From positions 1,178,001-1,242,000 of the forward strand of contig NZ_CP060490.1 in assembly GCF_014334055.1 (NCBI RefSeq): DNA of 64,000 nucleotides, read 5' to 3'. This DNA is from Oscillibacter hominis. GTDB lineage: Bacteria > Bacillota > Clostridia > Oscillospirales > Oscillospiraceae. Below the pieces are notes generated by a model. That model saw only the letters and a program-made list of their open reading frames with translations. It was not told the DNA's origin and did not search any database. Made by a program: the position numbers and the translations under genes. Below, piece by piece: positions 1 to 6,432 of the stretch; position 1 is the stretch's first letter; each line of letters opens with the position of its first letter.

Positions 1-156
1 GCGGCCTTTGCCTCCGGCGCGGTGGGGATTGCGCCCCTGGTGAAGCTGCTGAGCGGCCTGGGCGGCGCCTTTGGCCTGGTGTTGGGGATGACCGGCTCCT
101 GCGCGCTGCTGCTGCTGATCTCCCTCCTTTCCTCCGTGGCGGCGGTGGTTCCATGA
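1..156 (+). CDS. spoIIIAE: Stage III sporulation protein AE, C-terminal fragment (partial)
   Basis: An open frame enters from the left edge and ends at TGA 154-156, giving the last 51 residues of a hydrophobic protein rich in Gly, Leu and Val with a probable final membrane helix. The stop overlaps the ATG of spoIIIAF (ATGA). SpoIIIAE is the multi-pass membrane protein encoded just before SpoIIIAF in the eight-gene spoIIIA operon, whose products form the mother cell-forespore channel. The fragment is too short to identify alone; the call rests on hydrophobicity and gene order. The start lies outside the window. Confidence 0.75.
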   Translation, partial: AAFASGAVGIAPLVKLLSGLGGAFGLVLGMTGSCALLLLISLLSSVAAVVP

Positions 157-620
157 TTGAGGCGCTGAGAAGCTGGCTGACCGGCATTGTGGCGGCCACG
201 GTGCTGGTGTCGGTGGCAGAGAGCATCATCCCAGAGGGGTCCATCCGGAAAATCGCCCGGTTCACCGGGGGGTTGGCCCTTTTGCTGGTGATCCTCCAGC
301 CGCTGCTTCAGATTCAGCCGGAGGAGTTCTCCCTGGACTTCAGCCGCTGGGAGGCTGAAATCCAGTCCCAGCAGGCCGATTACGAGGCGGAAAATGAAAA
401 AAACCTCCGGACAATCATACAGGAGAAAACGGAAGCATATATCTCAGACAAAGCGGACGAACTGGGGGTTCGATGCACGCCTTCCGTCAAGGTGGAGGGC
501 GACGACCCGCCCTGTCCCACGGAGTTGACGCTGAGCGGAGAAACTTCAGAGGAGCTGGCCGGCTACATCGAGCAGGAGTTAGGCATCCCCAGGGAAAAGC
601 AGACCTGGAAAGGAACATGA
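153..620 (+). CDS. spoIIIAF: Stage III sporulation protein AF
   Basis: 155-residue protein with two hydrophobic segments near the N-terminus (about residues 8-25 and 35-53) and a soluble C-terminal part, the layout of the Spore_III_AF family. It is a subunit of the SpoIIIA-SpoIIQ channel that keeps the forespore active during engulfment. The ATG overlaps the spoIIIAE stop, and its own TGA overlaps the spoIIIAG ATG, so translation is probably coupled through the operon. An ATG-initiated frame at 473 in another phase is only the upstream extension of spoIIIAG. Confidence 0.9.
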   Translation: MIEALRSWLTGIVAATVLVSVAESIIPEGSIRKIARFTGGLALLLVILQPLLQIQPEEFSLDFSRWEAEIQSQQADYEAENEKNLRTIIQEKTEAYISDKADELGVRCTPSVKVEGDDPPCPTELTLSGETSEELAGYIEQELGIPREKQTWKGT

Positions 621-1147
621 AAAGGATGAAGGCAATCAAAAAAGACGCGGTGCGGTCGCTGTGGGACCGCTACAAATACGTGGTGCTGGTGATTCTGGCC
701 GGTGTGGCGCTGCTGGCCTGGCCCTCGGGAAACCGGGAAAAGGAAGCGCCCACCGCCGCGCCAACTGCGGAGGAGCCCACCCTTGAGGAGACCGAGGAGC
801 GGATGCAGTCGATCCTCTCAAAAATCAGCGGCGTTGGGAACCTGACGCTGATGCTCACGTTGGACTCCACTGGGGAAAAGGCCCTGGCACAGGATACGGA
901 ACTCAGCTACAGCGGGGCCACGGAGGCTCCGGAGGATTACCAGCGCCGCTCGGAGACCGTGGTGCTCTCAGAGAGCGGCGGGGGAGAAGGCGCGATCATC
1001 ACAAAAAACACCTGCCCGGTTTACCGGGGAGCGCTGGTGGTTTGTGAGGGCGGGGCAAACCCGGAGGTAAAGTTAGCGCTCACGCAGGCGGTTGCCGCCC
1101 TGACCGGGCTGAGCTCAGATCGGATTACGGTGGTCAAATGTCAGTGA
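617..1147 (+). CDS. spoIIIAG: Stage III sporulation protein AG
   Basis: 176 residues: a basic N-terminus, one membrane helix (about 22-37), a Pro/Ala/Glu/Thr-rich linker, then a ring-building (YscJ/FliF-like) domain containing the ILSKISGVGNLTLMLTL stretch typical of SpoIIIAG. In the family this forms a large ring in the intermembrane space between mother cell and forespore. The frame is open back to 473, but the ATG at 617 overlaps the spoIIIAF stop (ATGA) and leaves a normal-length protein, so it is preferred. Confidence 0.9.
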   Translation: MKRMKAIKKDAVRSLWDRYKYVVLVILAGVALLAWPSGNREKEAPTAAPTAEEPTLEETEERMQSILSKISGVGNLTLMLTLDSTGEKALAQDTELSYSGATEAPEDYQRRSETVVLSESGGGEGAIITKNTCPVYRGALVVCEGGANPEVKLALTQAVAALTGLSSDRITVVKCQ

Positions 1148-1170
1148 TAATTTGGAAAAGGGGACGTACG

Positions 1171-1734
1171 ATGAACAGGAATTTCAAACGGAACATGGTA
1201 GTGGCTACGGTGTTGCTCTTTGTCTGCGCGGCGGTATATCTGAACTGGAAATACGCCGGCAATGTGGCAGACCCCGGCGAGGCGGTGGAGACCAAGACCC
1301 TGGGGGAATCCACCCTGGTCAGCAAGACGGAGACTGACGGCGAGCCCACGGACGAGGCGGCGGTCTACGGAGAAGGCTCCGATTACTTTGCAACGGCCCG
1401 GCTGACCCGCCAGCAGGCCAGGGACAACGCGCTGAACCTGCTGAAAGAAGCTTCTGAGGAGGAAAACGCGGACCAGGAGACGCTGAACGCGGCCTCCGAG
1501 GGGATTCAGGCCCTGGCGTCCTATACGCTTCAGGAGGCCCAGATTGAAAACCTGGTCACCGCCAAGGGCTACACCGACTGCGTGGCATTCATGGGCGCGG
1601 ACAGCCTCAGCGTGGTGGTGGCGCCTCCCGATGCCGGAGAGCTGACGGCCCAGGATGTGGCAAAAATTACCGATATCGCCATGACGGAAACCGGGTACAA
1701 GGCGGATCAGATCAAAATCCTGCCGGCAAATTAG
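1171..1734 (+). CDS. spoIIIAH: Stage III sporulation protein AH
   Basis: 187 residues with one N-terminal membrane helix (about 8-25), an acidic linker and a C-terminal ring-building domain (LTRQQARDNALNLLKEAS onwards), as in SpoIIIAH, the partner of forespore SpoIIQ. An in-frame ATG at 1138 exists, but AAGGGG at about 1157-1162 sits correctly for the ATG at 1171. It ends the spoIIIA operon; the next gene begins after a roughly 95-bp gap that holds a candidate promoter. Confidence 0.9.
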   Translation: MNRNFKRNMVVATVLLFVCAAVYLNWKYAGNVADPGEAVETKTLGESTLVSKTETDGEPTDEAAVYGEGSDYFATARLTRQQARDNALNLLKEASEEENADQETLNAASEGIQALASYTLQEAQIENLVTAKGYTDCVAFMGADSLSVVVAPPDAGELTAQDVAKITDIAMTETGYKADQIKILPAN

Positions 1735-1737
1735 AGG

Positions 1738-1766
1738 TTGTATTTTACAGGGCGGCGTGATAAAAT
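1738..1766 (+). promoter_or_regulatory. Candidate sigma-A promoter for the asp23-nusB-xse-ispA unit
   Basis: TTGTAT (1738-1743), 17-bp spacer, TAAAAT (1761-1766). An 8-bp inverted repeat, GTATTTTA 1740-1747 and TAAAATAC 1761-1768, overlaps both hexamers and could be an operator. The -35 matches consensus only in TTG. Confidence 0.45.
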
Positions 1767-1830
1767 ACACAAATAGAATCCCTTACTATGCATGTCACAA
1801 AAGACGTATTGTTCAGAGGAGAGTAAGCGA

Positions 1831-2190
1831 ATGAGCGATAACAAAGAATATATGACCCACCTGGAAGAGGGCGGAAGCATCAATATTTCCGAAGATGTGG
1901 TTGCCGCCATCGCCGTGTCCGCCGCCCGGGAAGTGGAAGGTGTGGCAGGTATGATGTCCACCAGCGCCGGGAATGTGTCGGAGCTGATGAAAAAGGGTCT
2001 GGCCAAAGGCGTTAAACTGGACGTCACCGAGGATGCCATCACCTTGGAGCTGTATCTCAATGTCTCCTACGGCCACGCCATTCCCGAGGTGGCCGAGAAT
2101 GTCCAGAAGGCCGTTTCCTCCGCCGTGGAGGCGATGACCGGGTTTTCTGTGAGCACCGTGAACGTTCATGTGACCGGGATCAGCCTGTAA
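1831..2190 (+). CDS. Asp23/Gls24 (YqhY-type) envelope stress response protein
   Basis: 119-residue acidic protein with the Asp23 pattern: an opening ISEDVVAAIAVSAAREVEGVAGM and a closing EAMTGFSVSTVNVHVTGI. These proteins localise at the membrane; in Bacillus subtilis the homologue YqhY sits next to nusB and has been linked to lipid synthesis. The same position immediately before nusB is seen here. The frame is open from 1792, but GAGGAG at 1817-1822 favours the ATG at 1831. Confidence 0.88.
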   Translation: MSDNKEYMTHLEEGGSINISEDVVAAIAVSAAREVEGVAGMMSTSAGNVSELMKKGLAKGVKLDVTEDAITLELYLNVSYGHAIPEVAENVQKAVSSAVEAMTGFSVSTVNVHVTGISL

Positions 2191-2221
2191 CGTCAACAAA
2201 AGAGAAAAGGACGAATTGACT

Positions 2222-2671
2222 ATGACGCGGAATACCGCAAGAGAGATCGCAATCCATCTTTCCTACGAGTTGAATTTCACCGACAAAACCGTGGAGGAGC
2301 TGCTCCAGAGCCGCCTGACCCCCGAGTCGTTTTCCCGCCTTGCGACGGAGGACGCACTCTATCAGGAGTCGCCCAACGCCAAGCAGGCGGCCTATATCCG
2401 TGCGCTGGTGGGCGGCGTTGCGGAGCATGCAGCGGAATTGGACGGTTACATCGCCAAATATGCGGTGGGATGGAATTTCGCGCGGATTCCGCTGGTGGCC
2501 TCCGCCATTATGCGCGTGGCCATGTATGAGATTCTCTATATGCCGGAGATCCCCAACGGCGCGGCAATCAACGAAGCGGTGGAGATCGCCAAAAAATACG
2601 AGACCCCGGAAACCGTAAAATTTATGAACGGGATTTTGGGCAGTTTCGTCCGGCAGGAAGTTTCACAATAG
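2222..2671 (+). CDS. nusB: Transcription antitermination factor NusB
   Basis: 149-residue all-alpha protein beginning MTRNTAREIAIHLSYEL, with the NusB signatures PLVASAIMRVAMYEILY and PNGAAINEAVEIAKKYE near the C-terminus. NusB with NusE (S10) binds BoxA RNA and promotes antitermination of rRNA operons. A TTG at 2216 is in frame and nearer the AAAGG motif at 2206-2210; ATG 2222 is chosen because the family usually begins this way. A hairpin follows before xseA. Confidence 0.92.
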   Translation: MTRNTAREIAIHLSYELNFTDKTVEELLQSRLTPESFSRLATEDALYQESPNAKQAAYIRALVGGVAEHAAELDGYIAKYAVGWNFARIPLVASAIMRVAMYEILYMPEIPNGAAINEAVEIAKKYETPETVKFMNGILGSFVRQEVSQ

Positions 2672-2676
2672 AGCCA

Positions 2677-2708
2677 CAGAGCGCAGCGAGCCGGTTTGCT
2701 GCGCTCTG
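2677..2708 (+). terminator. Hairpin between nusB and xseA
   Basis: Perfect 11-bp stem CAGAGCGCAGC / GCTGCGCTCTG with a 10-nt loop, followed by an interrupted T tract (ATTTTCGTTTTC). It could be a weak terminator or attenuator that lowers xseA-xseB-ispA expression. Confidence 0.55.
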
Positions 2709-2744
2709 ATTTTCGTTTTCTCAGGAAGAGGGGAGGGACAAGCT

Positions 2745-3956
2745 TTGCAGGAACAGCGGATTTACGAGGTATCCCAGGTCAACCAGTACATCAAGGGCCT
2801 GTTGGACCAGGCGCCGGAGCTCAACCGCCTCTATGTGCGCGGCGAGCTCTCCAACTATAAAATGTACCCATCGGGACATCATTACTTCACACTCAAAGAC
2901 GCCGAAGGGGCGCTGCGCTGCGTGATGTTCCGCGCAAGCGCCGCGAAGCTCCGCTTCCGGCCGGAAAACGGCATGAAGGTGATCGCCTGCGGACGGGTGG
3001 CCGTCTTCCCCCGGGACGGCGCCTACCAGCTCTACTGCACGGAGCTGTCCCCAGACGGCGTGGGGGACCTCTATGTGGCTTTTGAACAGCTCAAGGCCAA
3101 GCTGTTGGCGGAGGGCCTTTTTGACCCCTCCCACAAAAAGCCGCTGCCGCCCTACCCCGAGAAGATCGCCATCGTCACCTCTTCCGCCGGAGCGGCGGTC
3201 CATGATATGATCCGTATTCTGCGCAAGCGCTACCCCATTGCCAAGGTGATTCTGCTGCCTGTCCGGGTCCAGGGCGCGGAGGCGCCGCCGGAAATTGCCG
3301 GCGCCATCCGCTATGCAAACCGCTGGAAAGTAGGGGACCTGATCATCACCGGCCGGGGCGGCGGGTCCATGGAGGACCTCTGGGCCTTCAACGACGAGCG
3401 GGTGGCCCGGGCCATCTATGAATCGGAGCTGCCGGTGATCTCCGCCGTGGGCCATGAGCCGGACGTGACCATATCCGACTTTGTGGCGGACCTGCGGGCG
3501 GCCACGCCCTCCAACGCGGCGGAACTGGCTGTGCCGGATATGGCGGAGCTGCTGCGCTATCTCCAAAGCGCCGGAGCCCGTCTCTCCCAGGCAGAGTCCC
3601 AGAGGCTCCAGATGCTGCGGCAAAAGCTGGACGGCTTGCGGCGTAAGCGGGTTCTTCTGGACCAGACGGCCTACATCCAGGATAAGCGGATGCTGCTGGC
3701 CCATCTCCAGCAGCGGCTGGCCGATGTGGAGGCCCAGTCCCTGTCCCGGCGAAAGGCCCAGTTTTCCTCCTTAAGCGCGGCGCTGGACGCCATGAGCCCG
3801 CTGAAGGTCCTGGGCCGCGGCTATGCCGTGGCAAGGACGGAGCAGGGGGAGATTCTGAAGTCCGCCCGGGATGCGGCGGCAGGTGACCGGGTGCATGTGA
3901 CCCTGGGAGAAGGCGGCCTTTTGTGCCGCGTGGAAAAAACGGAGGAGCAGTCATGA
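2745..3956 (+). CDS. xseA: Exodeoxyribonuclease VII large subunit
   Basis: 403 residues. An N-terminal OB-fold (about 1-105, beginning YEVSQVNQYIKGLLDQ) is followed by the catalytic domain with GRGGGSMEDLWAFNDE and SAVGHEPDVTISDFVADLRAATPS, then a coiled-coil region. With XseB it degrades single-stranded DNA to oligonucleotides. The start is TTG, preceded by a GGGAGGG ribosome site. The stop overlaps the xseB ATG (ATGA), coupling the subunits. Confidence 0.95.
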   Translation: MQEQRIYEVSQVNQYIKGLLDQAPELNRLYVRGELSNYKMYPSGHHYFTLKDAEGALRCVMFRASAAKLRFRPENGMKVIACGRVAVFPRDGAYQLYCTELSPDGVGDLYVAFEQLKAKLLAEGLFDPSHKKPLPPYPEKIAIVTSSAGAAVHDMIRILRKRYPIAKVILLPVRVQGAEAPPEIAGAIRYANRWKVGDLIITGRGGGSMEDLWAFNDERVARAIYESELPVISAVGHEPDVTISDFVADLRAATPSNAAELAVPDMAELLRYLQSAGARLSQAESQRLQMLRQKLDGLRRKRVLLDQTAYIQDKRMLLAHLQQRLADVEAQSLSRRKAQFSSLSAALDAMSPLKVLGRGYAVARTEQGEILKSARDAAAGDRVHVTLGEGGLLCRVEKTEEQS

Positions 3957-4195
3957 AACAAAAGACATTCGAAGAGAAAATCTCCCGTTTGGAAGAAATC
4001 GTGGCCCTTCTGGAAAAGGGGGACGCCCAGCTGGCGGACTCCCTGGCGCTCTTTGAAGAGGGGACGAAGCTGGCCTCCTCCTGCGCCCTCCAGTTGGACG
4101 AGGCGGAGCAGAAGGTGGTCGCGCTGATGAAGGGGCCGGACGGCGCGCCGGTGGAAAATACGTTTGCAAGTGAGGATACCGATGGGCAATCATAA
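3953..4195 (+). CDS. xseB: Exodeoxyribonuclease VII small subunit
   Basis: 80-residue helical protein, KTFEEKISRLEEIVALLEKG being the typical XseB start, with heptad-like spacing suited to wrapping the large subunit. The frame is open 30 nt upstream; the ATG at 3953 overlaps the xseA stop and gives the usual length. The last 14 nt overlap ispA. Confidence 0.93.
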   Translation: MKQKTFEEKISRLEEIVALLEKGDAQLADSLALFEEGTKLASSCALQLDEAEQKVVALMKGPDGAPVENTFASEDTDGQS

Positions 4196-5060
4196 ATTTT
4201 CCCCCCAGTACGAGGATTACCGCACGGAGACCGACCGGTTTTTGGAAAGCCTCTTTTTGGGAGAGCCGCTTTACAGCGACCTCTATGCCTCCATCCGCTA
4301 CAGCCTTCTGGCCGGCGGCAAACGCATCCGCCCGGCCCTCACGCTGGAATTTGCAGACCTTTGCGGCATGGACTGGCACAAAGCGCTGCCGGTGGCCTGC
4401 GCTGTGGAGCTGGTGCATACCTATTCCCTGATCCACGACGACCTGCCCTGCATGGACAACGACGAACTGCGACGTGGCAAGCTGACCAACCACAAGATGT
4501 TTGGTGAGACGCTGGCGGTGCTGGCCGGAGACGCGCTGCAGCCGGAGGCGTTCCGCCTGATCCTCTCCGCGGAGGACCTTTCCGCAGAGAACCGGGCGGA
4601 CTGTGCCCTGATCCTGGCCCGGGCCGCCGGGGCTGACGGCATGGTGGCGGGGCAGGTGCTGGATACCCTGCACCATCTCACAAGCCGGGAGGACATCACT
4701 CTCCTGCACAGCCTGAAGACCGGGGCCATGATCTCCGCTGCAGCGGAGATGGGCTGCGCCGCAGCCGGAGCGGGGGCGTGGATGCGTCAGGCCGCCAGGC
4801 AGTATGCCTCCCAGGTGGGCTTGGCCTTCCAGATCCGGGACGACATGTTGGATGTGATCGGCAGCGAGAAGGCGTTTGGAAAGCCGATCGGCTCAGACAA
4901 AAAAGAGGGGAAGCTGACCTTTGTGGACCTTTTGGGCATGGAGGGCTGCGGTGAAGCCATCCGTGCGTGCACGGAGCAGGCGAAAGCCGCCGTGGAGCCC
5001 ATTCCCAACCATGCGTTTTTATTCCGCCTCGCAGATTATCTGGCGGACAGGACACAGTGA
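4182..5060 (+). CDS. ispA: Polyprenyl (farnesyl) diphosphate synthase
   Basis: 292 residues with both aspartate-rich prenyltransferase motifs: DDLPCMDND at residues 86-94 and RDDMLD near residue 220, plus GGKRIRP (45-51). It condenses IPP with DMAPP/GPP to make farnesyl or geranyl diphosphate for undecaprenyl and other isoprenoids. The start overlaps the xseB end. A strong terminator follows, so ispA appears to end this unit, while dxs of the same pathway lies 1.4 kb downstream beyond the OLE RNA and oapA. Confidence 0.93.
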   Translation: MGNHKFSPQYEDYRTETDRFLESLFLGEPLYSDLYASIRYSLLAGGKRIRPALTLEFADLCGMDWHKALPVACAVELVHTYSLIHDDLPCMDNDELRRGKLTNHKMFGETLAVLAGDALQPEAFRLILSAEDLSAENRADCALILARAAGADGMVAGQVLDTLHHLTSREDITLLHSLKTGAMISAAAEMGCAAAGAGAWMRQAARQYASQVGLAFQIRDDMLDVIGSEKAFGKPIGSDKKEGKLTFVDLLGMEGCGEAIRACTEQAKAAVEPIPNHAFLFRLADYLADRTQ

Positions 5061-5067
5061 TCGCGGG

Positions 5068-5096
5068 AGCCGGCCACATTGTGGCCGGCTTTTTTT
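5068..5096 (+). terminator. Rho-independent terminator after ispA
   Basis: Perfect 10-bp GC-rich stem AGCCGGCCAC / GTGGCCGGCT with a 3-nt loop followed by seven T. It separates ispA from the OLE RNA transcript. Confidence 0.92.
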
Positions 5097-5143
5097 ATGC
5101 ATGATTTTTCAGAAAAAATTCACAAATGGATATACGGTATACG

Positions 5144-5172
5144 TTGCATATTTCAGCCGGAGGTGGTATACT
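5144..5172 (+). promoter_or_regulatory. Promoter of the OLE RNA
   Basis: TTGCAT (5144-5149), exactly 17 bp, TATACT (5167-5172). The predicted first nucleotide, about 5179, coincides with the first base of the terminal stem of the RNA. That agreement supports both the promoter and the RNA 5' end. Confidence 0.8.
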
Positions 5173-5178
5173 ACATGT

Positions 5179-5824
5179 GCTAAGTCAGCGGCGCAGTATT
5201 CTAGTCAGAACTGCCGTTTTCCAGGAAGGGCCTAAAAATCCTTTGAAGGGCACATCGATGAAACCCCTGGTGCCTGCTTGTTACGCCCAGTTTCGGGTGG
5301 GTGCTGGGGGGAAGCGCGTTTGCAATGCGCTTGCAGTTGTAGGGCGCTTTCCAATGGCATGGGAATCCCGACCCTGCTCCTGTGGAGACCTGTTCTTGTG
5401 CACAGACGTACTCCCTGCGTGGTAACCGGCCTGTGTACGAAACAGATTTGAACCTGCAATGCGGTGTGGACGGAGCGTCCGCTCCCAAACGCTGTGTGCA
5501 GAGTAGCCTGCCTTGAGTGGGTCTGGCGAATGGGAATCTACGCACCTGTGCCCCGGCCAGGGCTGGGTGCTATTGCCCTGAAACCTTGCCTGCAAAAGAG
5601 GCTAAGAAACGGTTAGACTGTTGTGGAAATCACCTAGGCTGTCCTAACGAGGGAAGCAGAGGGATTGCAGTGCGGACTAAGTGGCAGTCGGGTATCGCAT
5701 CTGGCGACATTGCGGCATGGCGCTGAAAGGGAAACCACCTGATCGGCAACGAGAGGCGCGCCATGGGGAAATCCAACCCGTACCTAAGCCGTAAGATTTA
5801 CCTCTGTAGCTGCCGCTGCTTAGC
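5179..5824 (+). ncRNA. OLE RNA (ornate, large, extremophilic RNA)
   Basis: About 645 nt without a credible reading frame, between ispA and an OapA-like gene and upstream of dxs, the location described for OLE RNA in Bacillus halodurans. Its ends pair: GCTAAG 5179-5184 with CTTAGC 5819-5824, CAGCGG 5186-5191 with CCGCTG 5813-5818, CAG 5194-5196 with CTG 5810-5812, a 15-bp stem with small 5'-side bulges. Local hairpins include AAGCGC 5312-5317 with GCGCTT 5327-5332 and GGACG/CGTCC near 5468-5480. Known OLE RNAs are about 600 nt, bind the membrane protein OapA, and affect alcohol, cold and magnesium tolerance. The Rfam OLE model was not run; identity rests on size, structure and context. The oapA ribosome site begins 17 nt after the stem. 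Confidence 0.9.
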
Positions 5825-5854
5825 ATTTATCATCCTGTTCGGAGGAGTTTCCTG

Positions 5855-6412
5855 TTGGACAAAGATCAAAAACGAAGGAATAAGGGCAATGAAAAACCGC
5901 AATATCAGTGGATTTTGCGGGTTTTCTTCATGTCTGTGGCTCTTTCCGCGGCCCTGAGCCTCCTGTCGGAGACGGCATTGGAGGGCGCAGGGATCCTACT
6001 GGCGGTGCTGGTGCTGGCGGTATTTATCCTGTTGGGCATCGGGTTTGATGTGGTGGGCGTGGCTGTTACCGCGGCGGATGAGCGGCCGTTCCACTCCATG
6101 GCGGCACACAAGGAAAAGGGCGCCGCCGAGGCGCTGTCGCTGCTGCGCAACGCAAGCCACGTCAGCAGCTTCTGCAACGACGTGGTGGGCGATATCTGCG
6201 GCATTGTCAGCGGCACCACGGCCGCCGTCATCGTGACGCGTCTGCACCAGGCCTTCAGCATAAACGGCCTGCTGCTGTCCGTGGGCTTCACCGCCCTGAT
6301 CTCCGGGCTGACCATCGGGGGAAAGGCCCTGGGCAAGAATTTTGCCATCCAAAACAGCACCGGCGTGGTGTTTGCGGTGGCCAAAGTACTGCATATGTTT
6401 CATCGCCGCTGA
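5855..6412 (+). CDS. oapA: OLE-associated membrane protein OapA
   Basis: 185 residues, TTG start with GGAGGA at 5841-5846 (8-nt spacing). A very basic, Lys/Arg/Asn-rich N-terminus (residues 1-16) suits RNA contact. Four hydrophobic segments lie near 20-37, 45-72, 108-127 and 136-155. Acidic residues lie in or next to membrane segments: GFDVVGVAVTAADE (63-76) and NDVVGDICG (109-117). In B. halodurans OapA is the integral membrane partner of OLE RNA, encoded immediately after it as here. The pattern also resembles the DUF21 membrane domain of CNNM/CorB-type magnesium transport proteins, without CBS domains; that likeness is my inference. It is probably transcribed with the OLE RNA and perhaps on into dxs (20-nt gap). 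Confidence 0.85.
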   Translation: MDKDQKRRNKGNEKPQYQWILRVFFMSVALSAALSLLSETALEGAGILLAVLVLAVFILLGIGFDVVGVAVTAADERPFHSMAAHKEKGAAEALSLLRNASHVSSFCNDVVGDICGIVSGTTAAVIVTRLHQAFSINGLLLSVGFTALISGLTIGGKALGKNFAIQNSTGVVFAVAKVLHMFHRR

Positions 6413-6432
6413 CCGGAAGGGAGTCGCGAGTT

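Noticed and set aside
2721..3704. 327-codon minus-strand frame opposite xseA
   Set aside because: Antisense shadow; xseA motifs on the plus strand are unambiguous.
5126..5726. Several short frames (60-114 codons) on both strands within 5126-5726
   Set aside because: They overlap each other and lie in the OLE RNA; none has a ribosome site or protein-like composition, and the RNA structure explains the sequence.
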